Source: an unidentified eubacterium SCB49 (GTDB lineage Bacteria > Bacteroidota > Bacteroidia > Flavobacteriales > Flavobacteriaceae). From it: 64,000 nucleotides of DNA. The position numbers and the translations under genes were made by a program. The stretch lies in assembly GCA_000170815.1 (NCBI GenBank), contig ABCO01000004.1, forward strand, positions 302,855-366,854, in the 5' to 3' direction. The notes below the pieces were generated by a model. That model worked only from the letters and a program-made list of their open reading frames with translations. It did no database searches and was not told the DNA's origin. Shown piece by piece: positions 11,178 to 21,370 of this stretch (within the stretch, counting starts at the first letter, position 1; each line of letters starts with the position of its first letter).

Positions 11178-12755
11178 CTACAAATCAAACTTGATTCCTT
11201 GTGCCAATGGCAACTCGTCACTATAGTTCACTGTATTTGTTTGTCTTCTCATGTATACTTTCCAAGCATCAGATCCAGACTCGCGTCCGCCACCTGTTTC
11301 TTTTTCACCACCAAAAGCACCACCTATCTCAGCTCCAGAAGTACCAATGTTTACGTTTGCAATACCACAATCTGAGCCTGCAAATGATAAAAACTTCTCA
11401 GCCTCTTTCATCTCATTCGTCATAATTGCCGAAGATAAACCTTGTGCTACTCCGTTTTGTTTTGCGATTGCATTTTCTACTTCGCCGCTATATTTCATTA
11501 AGTATAAAATAGGAGCAAAAGTTTCGTGTTGTACAATTTCAAAGTCATTTTCTGCTTCAATAATCGCTGGTTTTACGTAGCATCCGCTTTCGTAACCTTC
11601 ACCTTCTAGTACTCCACCTTCTACAAGAACGTTTCCGCCTTCAGTTTTTGCTTTTTCAATAGCAGCTAGATATGTGTTAACAGAATCCTTATCGATTAGC
11701 GGTCCAATGTGGTTTTTCTCGTCTAAAGGGTTTCCTATTGTTAATTGTCCGTAAGCACCTACAATAGCATCTCTTACTTTATCATAAACACTCTCGTGTA
11801 TAATTAATCTTCTTGTAGATGTACAACGTTGTCCACAAGTACCAACCGCACCAAATACTGCTCCTGGCACAACTACTTTTAAGTCTGCCGTTGGCGTAAT
11901 AATAATCGCATTGTTACCACCTAATTCTAGTAAAGATTTACCAAAACGCTCTGCAACCGTTGCACCTACTATTCGTCCCATTCTAGTAGAACCTGTAGCA
12001 GAAATTAATGGGATGCGAGTATCTTTTGTCATCATCTCACCAACAGTATAATCACCGTTAATGATAGAAGAAATACCTTCTGGTAGATTATTTTCTTTTA
12101 AAACCTGTGCAATTATGTTTTGACAAGCTACGGCACAAAGCGGTGCTTTTTCACTTCCTTTCCATACACACACATCACCACAAACCCACGCAAGTGCGGT
12201 ATTCCAAGCCCATACTGCTACTGGAAAGTTGAAGGCAGAAATAATACCCACAATACCAATAGAATGCCATTGCTCACGCATCACGTGACCTGGACGCTCA
12301 GACGGAATAGTTTGCCCGTTTAATTGTCTTGATAAACCAACTGCAAAATCACAGATGTCAATCATTTCTTGAACCTCACCGTATCCTTCTTGTAAAGATT
12401 TACCCATCTCGTAAGAAACCAATTTTCCTAGCGGTTCTTTTAACTCACGTAGTCTATTACCAAACTGACGTACAATCTCCCCACGTTGTGGAGCTGGCAT
12501 AGCTCTAAATGATAAAAATGCTTTTTCTGAAGCTTCAATTACTTTTTCGTATTCTTCTTTAGTTGTGGTAGTTACTTTACCAATTAAAGCACCATCTACT
12601 GGAGAATAAGAAGCAATTTCTTCACCACCTGGAAACCAAGTATTCCCTGTAGAAGTTCCTTGATTTACATCTTTAAGACCTAGTTGTTTTAACGCTTCGT
12701 CCATACCGAAGTCTTTTGCTACTGTTGACATAGTTGTATTTTTTGTCAATTCCAT
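11178..12755 (-). CDS. Aldehyde dehydrogenase, ALDH7/antiquitin type (aminoadipate-semialdehyde dehydrogenase-like)
   Basis: NFPVAVWAWNTALAWVCGD, ELGGNNAIII, GTCGQRCTSTRRLI, AEIGGAFGGEKETGGGRESGSDAWKVYMRRQTNTVNYS. Confidence 0.93.
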   Translation of the reverse strand: MELTKNTTMSTVAKDFGMDEALKQLGLKDVNQGTSTGNTWFPGGEEIASYSPVDGALIGKVTTTTKEEYEKVIEASEKAFLSFRAMPAPQRGEIVRQFGNRLRELKEPLGKLVSYEMGKSLQEGYGEVQEMIDICDFAVGLSRQLNGQTIPSERPGHVMREQWHSIGIVGIISAFNFPVAVWAWNTALAWVCGDVCVWKGSEKAPLCAVACQNIIAQVLKENNLPEGISSIINGDYTVGEMMTKDTRIPLISATGSTRMGRIVGATVAERFGKSLLELGGNNAIIITPTADLKVVVPGAVFGAVGTCGQRCTSTRRLIIHESVYDKVRDAIVGAYGQLTIGNPLDEKNHIGPLIDKDSVNTYLAAIEKAKTEGGNVLVEGGVLEGEGYESGCYVKPAIIEAENDFEIVQHETFAPILYLMKYSGEVENAIAKQNGVAQGLSSAIMTNEMKEAEKFLSFAGSDCGIANVNIGTSGAEIGGAFGGEKETGGGRESGSDAWKVYMRRQTNTVNYSDELPLAQGIKFDL

Positions 12756-12910
12756 AATCAGAATTGATAATTAGACACTTCATTGTTAATATTGTTAAAA
12801 TTTCGAAGGAAATAGTAAGAATATCAATCTCTAATGCGAAGATACGATATTGTAAAGGCATTAAAAAGGAATTATAATAGCTTAAATAAAGCTTAAAAAA
12901 CAAAAAAAAG

Positions 12911-12924
12911 ACAGACTTGTCTGT
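12911..12924. promoter_or_regulatory. Palindromic TetR-type operator upstream of the tetR gene
   Basis: ACAGAC-TT-GTCTGT; 16 bp upstream of a TATATTTG -7 box at 12941-12948. Confidence 0.75.
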
Positions 12925-12952
12925 TTTTAAAATAATTTTATATATTTGCAAA

Positions 12953-13516
12953 GTGAAAAGGTCTGAAATAAATAATCATATTGTTGCCACTGCCTCTCGT
13001 TTATTCTACGAGCAAGGATATAACTCTACAGGTATTAATGAAATAATTTCTGAAGCCGGGGTAGCAAAAGCGACGCTTTATAATCACTTTAAATCTAAAG
13101 ATGATATTTGTATTGCCTTTTTACAACATAAAAACAATGCTTTTATAACATCACTCTCATCGTATTGCGAACTTAAAGAGGAAGGTGACTCCCGCATTTT
13201 AGCCATTTTTGATTTCTTACTAGATTTTTATAATGGTGATAGTTTTAATGGTTGCTGGTGTATCAATACAATGGCAGAAATTCCAAAAACAAATCAAACT
13301 ATTAAGGTAGAAATACAGCAGCAGAAACATGGTTTAATCCAATTTATCACAAACTCAATTCAAAAAAACAAACCAGAACTAACAGAAGAACAATCTGATA
13401 TCCTAGCAAAACAACTTTACCTACTTTATGAAGGCGCAGTAGCAGAAAGTTATTTACAAGAACAATCATGGCCCATCATTGAAGCTAAAAAAATGGGAAA
13501 TAAAATTCTAAACTAA
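12953..13516 (+). CDS. TetR/AcrR family transcriptional regulator (likely GTG start)
   Basis: VKRSEINNHIVATASRLFYEQGYNSTGINEIISEAGVAKATLYNHFKSKDDI: TetR_N HTH. Confidence 0.93.
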   Translation: MKRSEINNHIVATASRLFYEQGYNSTGINEIISEAGVAKATLYNHFKSKDDICIAFLQHKNNAFITSLSSYCELKEEGDSRILAIFDFLLDFYNGDSFNGCWCINTMAEIPKTNQTIKVEIQQQKHGLIQFITNSIQKNKPELTEEQSDILAKQLYLLYEGAVAESYLQEQSWPIIEAKKMGNKILN

Positions 13517-13532
13517 AAAAATTTAACTCTAT

Positions 13533-13554
13533 ATAGACAGACTGTTCTGTCTAT
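13533..13554. promoter_or_regulatory. Second palindromic operator, upstream of the SDR gene
   Basis: ATAGACAG-ACTGTT-CTGTCTAT (perfect 8-bp arms); shares ACAGAC/TCTGT half-sites with 12911-12924. Confidence 0.78.
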
Positions 13555-13570
13555 TTTAATAATTACAATT

Positions 13571-14314
13571 ATGAATACAACAACAAAAACAGCTATCATC
13601 ATTGGTGGTACAAGCGGAATAGGACTTGCAACAGCACAACAACTTTTAAAAAACGGCCATGCAGTACACATTGTAGGTAGATCTACTGACAAAGTTGAAA
13701 ACAGCGAAAACCTAACGAAACACAAGATTGATATTACAGATGAAAATCAAGTAAAAGAATTGACTAATACCATTAACTCGCTTGAGCGTGTAGACTACTT
13801 AGTAAATGCTTCTGGAATATTTGGCCCAAAACCTTTTCTAGATCATACGGTAGAGGACTATAATTCTTATTTAGATTTAAATCGTGGTTTCTTTTTTATC
13901 ACACAAGCAGTAGCTAAAAATATGAAGAAAAACCAAAGTGGATCTATAGTAAACATAGGTGCTATGTGGGCAAAACAAGCAGTAAAAGCTACTCCTTCTT
14001 CTGCCTATAGTATGCAAAAAGCCGGACTTCATTCTTTTACACAACACCTTGCTATGGAGTTAGCAGATGACGGTATTCGTGTAAACGCAGTATCTCCAGC
14101 TGTAGTAAGTACTCCTGTTTATCACGGTGTTTTTGGCGGTAAAGACGAGGCAGAAAAAGCATTAGAAGGGTTTAACGCATTTCACCCTATAGGCCGCAAT
14201 GGTAAAGCAACAGATGTCGCAAACGTTATTGAATTTTTACTAAGTGATAACGCAAGTTGGGTTACCGGAGCTATCTGGGATGTTGATGGCGGTGTACGCG
14301 CTGGAAGAAACTAA
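13571..14314 (+). CDS. SDR family NAD(P)-dependent oxidoreductase
   Basis: [19 protein letters not shown] (TGxxxGIG-like), YSMQKAG (YxxxK), C-terminal [15 protein letters not shown]. Confidence 0.95.
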   Translation: MNTTTKTAIIIGGTSGIGLATAQQLLKNGHAVHIVGRSTDKVENSENLTKHKIDITDENQVKELTNTINSLERVDYLVNASGIFGPKPFLDHTVEDYNSYLDLNRGFFFITQAVAKNMKKNQSGSIVNIGAMWAKQAVKATPSSAYSMQKAGLHSFTQHLAMELADDGIRVNAVSPAVVSTPVYHGVFGGKDEAEKALEGFNAFHPIGRNGKATDVANVIEFLLSDNASWVTGAIWDVDGGVRAGRN

Positions 14315-14322
14315 TTTTTACT

Positions 14323-14361
14323 CTCGTCAAATTATAACATTATAATTTGACGAGATTTTTT
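14323..14361. terminator. Bidirectional hairpin terminator
   Basis: CTCGTCAAATTATAA-ca-TTATAATTTGACGAG followed by ATTTTTTT. Confidence 0.88.
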
Positions 14362-14843
14362 TATTCTTTTTCCCACTCTGCGAGTTCAAAAGAAAACACA
14401 AAGACACCATCTGTGTTTTTTTCAATTTGTTGGGCTTCCCAAGTATACTCAAAAGGTATTTTTGCGGGCGGGTTTCCCGTTGTCACATTTCCGAAGAGTA
14501 CTGTGCTTGTAGTACCACTCACGCCGTTTGTAAAGTCTTTTACACTATGTATAATTACTGTATCCCCCTTTGTAAGTTGATGGGCTATACTTGTCCCTTC
14601 AAATAATTGTGAGCCTACCGCATCTAGATACAACGGTTCTTCGTGCACAAAATGCTCATAGTTATTGACTAGAATTGCATCATTACCAAGCACCATTTTT
14701 TCATTTACAAAACTCGTAAACGGTTTTTGATCTGTGATGTCATTTACTTTGGTTCTTAATGTGTAATAGAGTAAACCGCAGAAAGCAAGACCAAGAAATA
14801 GCAGGATTAAACCTATGTATAGTAGTACTTTTTTGGGGTTCAT
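14361..14843 (-). CDS. Hypothetical single-TM protein
   Basis: 160 aa ORF with N-terminal TM VLLYIGLILLFLGLAFCGLLYYTL. Confidence 0.7.
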   Translation of the reverse strand: MNPKKVLLYIGLILLFLGLAFCGLLYYTLRTKVNDITDQKPFTSFVNEKMVLGNDAILVNNYEHFVHEEPLYLDAVGSQLFEGTSIAHQLTKGDTVIIHSVKDFTNGVSGTTSTVLFGNVTTGNPPAKIPFEYTWEAQQIEKNTDGVFVFSFELAEWEKE

Positions 14844-14864
14844 TATTATACCTTTTCAAATTAA

Positions 14865-15503
14865 TTAGTCTACGATAATTTTATCCGCATTATTAAATGC
14901 CTCATAAAATTCTAGATTCTTAGTTAAATCAGGCAACTTATAAACATCAAATTCAGTAGAAGTTAATTTATATCTAATCACTAAATCTCTAAATTGTCCA
15001 TCTGGTTCGTCCAAAACAATATAATAATCATGAACCGGAGATGATGAATAGATGGAAAAGAAATATCCTGTAAATATTGGCTTCTTTTTGTCCGTAATTA
15101 CAAATTGCGTGCTAAACTCAGCAGGATTCCCCATTTCATGAATTTTAAGAAGCCCTTTAGCGTTAATTGTTAACTCATTTGTATCAAAATTAAAACCTAT
15201 AAATTCCTCATCAGTAATAAGTGGTGATTTATTTAAATCACTTCTAGTAGCCTTAAATGGCCCTGCATAAATTTCTTGTTTTGTTATAGTATCAAAGTTG
15301 GTATATTTTAATCTTAAAGAGTCAATCTCTTCAAAATCAATACCTTCAGAAATATAATAATCCTTGAGTGGTATCCCTAAATTTGTTTCTATTCTTTTGT
15401 TGAGAAGATAAATCTCGATGTCAGAGTTTTTAGCAACTGTTTTATCCCTACAACCTATAGCTGCGAAAAAAAAGAATATATAAATGCAAAAAAACACTTT
15501 CAT
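14865..15503 (-). CDS. Hypothetical putative lipoprotein
   Basis: N-terminal MKVFFCIYIFFFFAAIGCRDK lipobox-like. Confidence 0.7.
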   Translation of the reverse strand: MKVFFCIYIFFFFAAIGCRDKTVAKNSDIEIYLLNKRIETNLGIPLKDYYISEGIDFEEIDSLRLKYTNFDTITKQEIYAGPFKATRSDLNKSPLITDEEFIGFNFDTNELTINAKGLLKIHEMGNPAEFSTQFVITDKKKPIFTGYFFSIYSSSPVHDYYIVLDEPDGQFRDLVIRYKLTSTEFDVYKLPDLTKNLEFYEAFNNADKIIVD

Positions 15504-15509
15504 CTGTTA

Positions 15510-16046
15510 TCAGTCTGCCGTAAACCTCTCATCCACTTCCATTACTGTCCCACAATTATCGCAGGTTCTTAAATCTTCGCTTCCGTAAAAATCTTTAAAG
15601 TGTTGTAAAAAGTCCTTCTCTACATCATTTAACGGAAAATAGACTTCGTGAATCTTGTTATTACAGTTGTCACAAAACCACATTAACCCATCTTTACCAG
15701 CAAGATCTTGACGTTTACGCTCTATTACTAAACCAATAGACCCTGCTTCACGCACTGGAGAGTGTGGTACTTTTGCTGGGTGTAAATACATATCTCCTGG
15801 ACCAAGTTCCATCGTTTTTTTCTTACCATCTTCTTGTATATGTACTTGTATATTTCCTTCTAGTTGGTAAAACAACTCTTCGGTTTCATTATAGTGATAA
15901 TCCTTTCGAGCATTAGGCCCACCTACGATCATCACAATATAATCACCAGCATCTTTATATAAATTTCTATTGCCTACAGGCGGCTTCAACGTATCTCTAT
16001 TTTCTTCTACCCAAGCATTTAGGTTAAATGGTTTTAGTATGGCCAT
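15510..16046 (-). CDS. nbaC: 3-hydroxyanthranilate 3,4-dioxygenase
   Basis: cupin protein MAILKPFNLNAWVEENRDTLKPPVGN...DYHYNETEELFYQLEG...MYLHPAKVPHSPVR, C-terminal CxxC...CxxC. Confidence 0.92.
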   Translation of the reverse strand: MAILKPFNLNAWVEENRDTLKPPVGNRNLYKDAGDYIVMIVGGPNARKDYHYNETEELFYQLEGNIQVHIQEDGKKKTMELGPGDMYLHPAKVPHSPVREAGSIGLVIERKRQDLAGKDGLMWFCDNCNNKIHEVYFPLNDVEKDFLQHFKDFYGSEDLRTCDNCGTVMEVDERFTAD

Positions 16047-16231
16047 AACGTTTATTTTATTTGATTATAAAGGTATGTAAAATTGTATCATTTGTAAAAA
16101 GGGATTCTAATGACTTTCAATTATTACTTCAGAAATAATAAAGCATTAAAAAATGTGCCTTCAATCTAACAATCAGATGGTTTTAAGTTAATCTTTCTAA
16201 TTATTGTATTTTTAAATTCTAATCCTTCCTT

Positions 16232-17308
16232 ATGAAAAAAGCACACACCACAATACTCTTAGCCGTTTTTACAATGCTCATTAGCTGCAAACACAAAGAA
16301 AATGCTATAGAAACAAAAACTAGCGACTCCGCTTCTAACTTCGGGATTGTAATTCACGGTGGCGCAGGTACTATTTTAAAAGAAAAAATGACAGACTCTT
16401 TAGAGATTGCATATGCACAGAAACTAGAAGAAGCCATAAAAATAGGCCATGAGATCTTAAAAAATGGAGGTACCGCTATGGAAGCCGTAACCAAAACGAT
16501 TAATGTAATGGAAGACTCCCCTTTATTTAATGCTGGTAAGGGCGCTGTTTTTACTCACGAAGAAACAAACGAGTTAGACGCTTCTGTAATGGACGGCTCC
16601 AATCTAAACGCAGGTGCAGTTGCTGGAGTTACCCATATTAAAAACCCAATTGACCTTGCTGTAGAAGTAATGGATCATAGCGAACACGTAATGCTCGCAG
16701 GTGAAGGAGCAGAAAATTTTGCAGTCACTAGAGGGATCGCTCTTGTTGACCCTTCTTACTTCTATACAGAAAATAGGTTTAATTCTTTACAACGTATTAA
16801 AAGCAAAGAGAAAATGGAGTTAGACCACGATGGTAAAACGGCTGTTTCTAATTCAAGCGCTTACGACTCATTTATAAAAGACTCTAAATTTGGTACCGTT
16901 GGTTGTGCTGCACTTGATAAAAACGGAAATCTAGCTGCTGGAACTTCTACGGGTGGAATGACCAATAAAAGATGGAACAGAATAGGTGACGCTCCTATTA
17001 TTGGAGCAGGAACCTATGCTAATAATGCAACTTGTGCGGTTTCTTCTACCGGATGGGGTGAGTATTTTATTAGAGGAATGGTGGCTCATGACATTAGTGC
17101 AATGATGGAGTATAAAGGAGTAAGTCTTGAAGAAGCTGCTCGTGAGGTCATTCAGAAAAAAATACCTGCTTTAGGGGGTGACGGAGGCATTGTAGCAATA
17201 GATAAGGACGGAAATGTAACTATGGAGTTTAATACCGCTGGTATGTATAGAGCCCACATGAATGCCGCAGGTGAGCTAGTGGTTGGTATTTACAAAAATA
17301 TTAATTAA
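16232..17308 (+). CDS. Isoaspartyl peptidase / L-asparaginase (Ntn-hydrolase), exported
   Basis: VIHGGAGTI, NAGKGAVFTHEETNELDASVMDG, KFGTVGCAALDKNGNLAAGTSTGGMTNKRWNRIGDAPIIGAGTYA. Confidence 0.95.
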   Translation: MKKAHTTILLAVFTMLISCKHKENAIETKTSDSASNFGIVIHGGAGTILKEKMTDSLEIAYAQKLEEAIKIGHEILKNGGTAMEAVTKTINVMEDSPLFNAGKGAVFTHEETNELDASVMDGSNLNAGAVAGVTHIKNPIDLAVEVMDHSEHVMLAGEGAENFAVTRGIALVDPSYFYTENRFNSLQRIKSKEKMELDHDGKTAVSNSSAYDSFIKDSKFGTVGCAALDKNGNLAAGTSTGGMTNKRWNRIGDAPIIGAGTYANNATCAVSSTGWGEYFIRGMVAHDISAMMEYKGVSLEEAAREVIQKKIPALGGDGGIVAIDKDGNVTMEFNTAGMYRAHMNAAGELVVGIYKNIN

Positions 17309-17315
17309 CGATTCT

Positions 17316-17618
17316 ATGATAACTAAACCATACTATGCTGTAATATTTACAAGCACGCTTAATGATAACACAGAAGGGTATCATGAGATGGCCATCAAGA
17401 TGGAAGCACTTGCAAAACAACAACCGGGTTTTATAGAAATGGTAAGTGCTCGTAACGAAATAGGCATAACTATTAGTTATTGGGAAACAGAACAAGCGAT
17501 ATTAAACTGGAAAGTAAATCTTGACCATTTACAAGCACAAAAAATGGGTAAAGAAGTATGGTATGCTAGTTATAAAGTTGAGATTGCAAAAGTGGAACGG
17601 GCTTTTAAGAGTAGGTGA
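17316..17618 (+). CDS. Antibiotic biosynthesis monooxygenase (ABM) family protein
   Basis: YYAVIFTSTLNDNTEGYHEMAIKMEALAKQQPGFIEMVSARNEIGITISYWETEQAI. Confidence 0.85.
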   Translation: MITKPYYAVIFTSTLNDNTEGYHEMAIKMEALAKQQPGFIEMVSARNEIGITISYWETEQAILNWKVNLDHLQAQKMGKEVWYASYKVEIAKVERAFKSR

Positions 17619-17626
17619 AAACAAAA

Positions 17627-18097
17627 TTATACCCACTCACAAAAAGGCTTTTTACTCAATTGAGAATTATAAAACCTAACATCGCCAGTAACCTCTTCTC
17701 CCAGCCAATCTGGCTTTACAAAGGCTTCATTTTCATCTGTCAATTCTATTTCAGCAACTATTAATCCTTTATTATCTCCAAAAAACTCATCTACTTCATA
17801 GGTATGATTCTCTACGTTTATTTCGTAGCGTATCTTGTCTATCTGCCCTTTTTCGCAAATCAGTAAAAGTGCCTCAGCATCAGAAACTAGTATCTCTTTT
17901 TCCCATTCAAATCGAGTGGTTCCTGTTTCATTTCCTTTGCCTTTAACCGTCATAAACGCTTTATCACCTTTTATACGCACACGTACCGTACGCGCTGGAT
18001 GCGTATTAAGAAAACCTTGCACAATACGATACTTAGTGTGTGCTTGCGTTTTAAAAGCATTGTCCTTTACCAAAAATTTTCGTTCTATTTCTTGCAT
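17627..18097 (-). CDS. CYTH domain-containing protein
   Basis: EIERKFLV start, VRVRIKGDKAFMTVKGKG, YEVDEF, VAEIEL. Confidence 0.93.
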   Translation of the reverse strand: MQEIERKFLVKDNAFKTQAHTKYRIVQGFLNTHPARTVRVRIKGDKAFMTVKGKGNETGTTRFEWEKEILVSDAEALLLICEKGQIDKIRYEINVENHTYEVDEFFGDNKGLIVAEIELTDENEAFVKPDWLGEEVTGDVRFYNSQLSKKPFCEWV

Positions 18098-18152
18098 TAA
18101 ATACTGTTTATATTCCTGTGTTAACAGAAATTGCTATTAGCTATTTCAAAAA

Positions 18153-18806
18153 TTAAACTGTAGTAATTTGTTTCATCTCATCATTCTCAATAATCGCTTT
18201 ATGATACCCGTGATGAGCTACTTGTAGCATTGCTTTTGCTATGACTTCTGGTGCTATAATTTTATATTTTTTAGGAACTAAAAAACTAAAGACACCCATC
18301 ACAACTTGCGCTATTTTTTCACCAAAGCGTTTTTCTGAACGGTTTCCTCCTATTAATGAAGGCTGAAAAATAAATGTTTTATCGATCCCAACAGCAAGAA
18401 CATCTCGCTCCATCTCGCCTTTTACCTTATTGTAAAAAGTAGTGCTTGTAGCATTTGCTCCTAAGGCTGAAATCACTTCAAAAACTGAAATTCCATTTTG
18501 CTTAGCCAACTTTGCCGCTGCAACTGGAATACCGTAATCAATCTTTTTATAAGTCTCTTTATTTGGTGTTTTTGCTTTTGTGGTACCAATGCAACAGAAA
18601 ACAACATCTCCTGTAAATACTTCGGAAAAGTGCTGCATTTGAAACATATCACCTAAATGTTCTTCTAGTTTTGGGTGTGTTATTCCTGTACTGCTTCTTC
18701 CAAAAACCTTCACTTTTTTAAAAGAATCATCTGCTAACAAAAGTGATAATAAAATGCCTCCGGTTAAACCCGTAGCTCCTATAAGTATGGCTGTATTTTT
18801 ATTCAT
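18153..18806 (-). CDS. NAD(P)H-binding oxidoreductase (HTATIP2/YwnB-like)
   Basis: AILIGATGLTGGILLSLLL, VFCCIGTTKAKTPNKETYKKIDYGIP. Confidence 0.85.
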   Translation of the reverse strand: MNKNTAILIGATGLTGGILLSLLLADDSFKKVKVFGRSSTGITHPKLEEHLGDMFQMQHFSEVFTGDVVFCCIGTTKAKTPNKETYKKIDYGIPVAAAKLAKQNGISVFEVISALGANATSTTFYNKVKGEMERDVLAVGIDKTFIFQPSLIGGNRSEKRFGEKIAQVVMGVFSFLVPKKYKIIAPEVIAKAMLQVAHHGYHKAIIENDEMKQITTV

Positions 18807-18812
18807 CTTTAG

Positions 18813-19217
18813 TTATTCATCTTTGTTTTGTTGATCTTCTAACAACCTCCAAGGCGGATTTTTCCGGTTATCTCCTGCGCTGTAAATGATAATCTGGTTT
18901 CCGTCAAGATCTTTAAGCCTTGCTTCTGTCCATAGCCAAGATTGTGCTGTAGGTTCTGTTTCAAAGGTAATTCCTTTGGCTTTTAATTCGGTCACCTTTT
19001 TTGCTACGTTTGGCACTTCAAAATAAAGCCAAATCCCTGCACCCTTTATCATTTCCGAAGTATAATGTATACTAAACGTTGCATCACCATCAGGACTTTC
19101 AAAACGCGCATACTCGTCGTGAGTGTGTACAATAAGTTTGAGCCCTAACTTTTTATAAAAAGAAATGGCTTGCGGCACATTTGATGAAGGAACGGTAACT
19201 TGATTGAGATTCATATT
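18813..19217 (-). CDS. VOC (glyoxalase/bleomycin resistance) family protein
   Basis: NLNQVTVPSSNVPQAISFYKKLGLKLIVH...WTEARLKDLDGNQIIIYSAG; exact start uncertain. Confidence 0.88.
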   Translation of the reverse strand, partial: NMNLNQVTVPSSNVPQAISFYKKLGLKLIVHTHDEYARFESPDGDATFSIHYTSEMIKGAGIWLYFEVPNVAKKVTELKAKGITFETEPTAQSWLWTEARLKDLDGNQIIIYSAGDNRKNPPWRLLEDQQNKDE

Positions 19218-19278
19218 TAACACATAGGTTTTGCAAACCTGTAAGGCTTGAGTGAGATAAAGATATTAAATTTACACT

Positions 19279-20388
19279 ATGATTGAAGCGCAACCACGGC
19301 AAAGAAAAATCATCCACGTAGATATGGATGCATTTTATGCGTCTGTTGCTCAACTAGACGATCCATCGCTGGTAGGAAAAGCGATTGCTGTGGGTGGTAG
19401 CGGTAGGCGTGGCGTTATTAGCGCAGCGAGTTATGAGGCTCGAAAATTTGGTGTACGATCTGCCATGGCTGGTTCTCTTGCTATTAAATTATGCCCTCAC
19501 TTGATCTTTGTAAAAACAGATTTTGAACGGTATAAAGAGATATCTGACAGGGTGCGAAAAATCTTTTTTGAGTACACAGACCTCGTAGAACCGCTTTCAC
19601 TTGACGAAGCCTACCTAGACGTTACCGAAAATAAAAAAGGAAATCCTAGTGCGTCTTTGATTGCGTTAGAAATTAGACAAAAAATAAAAGAACGAACAGG
19701 TTTAAATGCTTCGGCCGGAATCTCAATTAACAAATTTATTGCTAAAGTAGCCAGCGATATAAACAAACCTAATGGACAGAAAACCGTGCCACCAGAAGAG
19801 GTTATTCCATTTTTAGAGGTACTCGATATTAAAAAATTTTATGGTGTAGGAAAGGTGATGAAAGAAAAAATGTACCGTCACGGAATCTACACTGGTCTAG
19901 ACTTAAAAGGAAAATCTATTGAGTTTCTCTCAGAAAATTTCGGAAAAAGTGGCGCATATTATTACAACATTGTTCGCGGTATTCACAACAGCGAGGTCAA
20001 GCCGTCTCGCACTAGAAAATCACTCGCGGCAGAGCGTACTTTTAGTGAGAATATTGCTTCGGAAATATTTATGCTTGAAAAACTCGCGCCTATTTCAGAA
20101 GAAGTAGAACGCAGACTTAAAAAAAGTAAAGTGGCCGGAAAGACCGTGACACTTAAAATTAAATACAGCGATTTTACACTGCAAACAAGAAGCAAAACGC
20201 TTCCGCTTTATATTTCTGATAAAAACTTGATAATGGAAACCGTAACAGAACTACTCTTTCAAGAAGGCATGAAAAATAGTGTTCGTTTACTGGGCATCTC
20301 TATGTCTAATTTGAATAACGAAAAGAAACAAACCCTTAAAGTTTCTGAAGAAAAAAAGTATGAAGTGCAGTTAAAACTGGACTTTTAA
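19279..20388 (+). CDS. dinB: DNA polymerase IV
   Basis: RKIIHVDMDAFYASV, GRRGVISAASYEARKFGVRSAM, EPLSLDEAYLDVT, ISINKFIAKVASDINKPNG. Confidence 0.96.
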   Translation: MIEAQPRQRKIIHVDMDAFYASVAQLDDPSLVGKAIAVGGSGRRGVISAASYEARKFGVRSAMAGSLAIKLCPHLIFVKTDFERYKEISDRVRKIFFEYTDLVEPLSLDEAYLDVTENKKGNPSASLIALEIRQKIKERTGLNASAGISINKFIAKVASDINKPNGQKTVPPEEVIPFLEVLDIKKFYGVGKVMKEKMYRHGIYTGLDLKGKSIEFLSENFGKSGAYYYNIVRGIHNSEVKPSRTRKSLAAERTFSENIASEIFMLEKLAPISEEVERRLKKSKVAGKTVTLKIKYSDFTLQTRSKTLPLYISDKNLIMETVTELLFQEGMKNSVRLLGISMSNLNNEKKQTLKVSEEKKYEVQLKLDF

Positions 20389-20523
20389 TACTTGCCACTC
20401 CCTTTAAAAACGAATTCTATAACATTCTTTACGCTTACTAAAGCGTTGCTGCCGTATGTTAGAGTAGTCCAAATTTAGCTAAAGGTTGGCAGTACATTTA
20501 CATCATAATTAAAAACCTATATT

Positions 20524-21303
20524 ATGAAAAACACAATCACACACATCGCAGCATTCGCATTACTAGCATTATTTACAGCTTGTGATAGCGAGACACAAGA
20601 CGAATTAGCAATCGCAACGGTTTCTACTGAAATAGAAAGTACAGAATTAATTCCAGAAGTAGTTCACAAAGACCACTATGTTTATGTGACAGCACCTAGC
20701 GGATTATCTTTAAGGGAGTACAATAATCTAGATAGCAAAAAAATGTCTGTGATGCCTTATGGTACTAAAGTAAAAGTCATCACACTTGAAGAAAACGAAA
20801 CCATGAGCGTTGGCGGTATTAAAGGAGGGATGAACCAAGTAGAATACAATAACAAGACAGGGTATGCTTTTAATGGCTATTTATCAAGCTTTTTTCCGCC
20901 AGAGAAAAATAGCAGTGCAAAACAATATATTGAAGATTTAAAAACTACGCATCCTAATGCTAGCTACACAAAAATAACAGGAGGTACAGCCAGTAACCCT
21001 ACAGAGACAGAGACGGTTTTATTACCTACCTCAAAATGGCAAGAAGGTTTTACCTTTGCACAACGATTATTTGATTTACCATTAGTCTTCGCTTTTCCTA
21101 GTCCAAAAGGGAATGATGAAGAAAATATTACAAACCCAAAACAACCAGATTACTTGTTTTTAAGTAAACTTATTGTCGCACGTGCAGACAACCAGTTGCA
21201 ACAAATAAAATACCACCAAGCAGGTGAAGGGTACCAAAGTAATATTACAATCTCTCAAGAAGAAGATATGATGAAAATTGAGTACGTGACAGTTATCGAG
21301 TAA
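20524..21303 (+). CDS. SH3-domain lipoprotein
   Basis: lipobox AFALLALFTACDSE; SH3b-like VYVTAPSGLSLREYNNLDSKKMSVMPYGTKVKVI. Confidence 0.8.
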   Translation: MKNTITHIAAFALLALFTACDSETQDELAIATVSTEIESTELIPEVVHKDHYVYVTAPSGLSLREYNNLDSKKMSVMPYGTKVKVITLEENETMSVGGIKGGMNQVEYNNKTGYAFNGYLSSFFPPEKNSSAKQYIEDLKTTHPNASYTKITGGTASNPTETETVLLPTSKWQEGFTFAQRLFDLPLVFAFPSPKGNDEENITNPKQPDYLFLSKLIVARADNQLQQIKYHQAGEGYQSNITISQEEDMMKIEYVTVIE

Positions 21304-21318
21304 AAAAGTTTAAATAAA

Positions 21319-21358
21319 CAACAAAGCCTCATCAAAAGATGAGGCTTTGTTGTTTTAT
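21319..21358. terminator. Bidirectional terminator between SH3 lipoprotein and pyk
   Basis: CAACAAAGCCTCATC-aaaa-GATGAGGCTTTGTTG TTTT. Confidence 0.9.
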
Positions 21359-21370
21359 CAAGTACACGTT

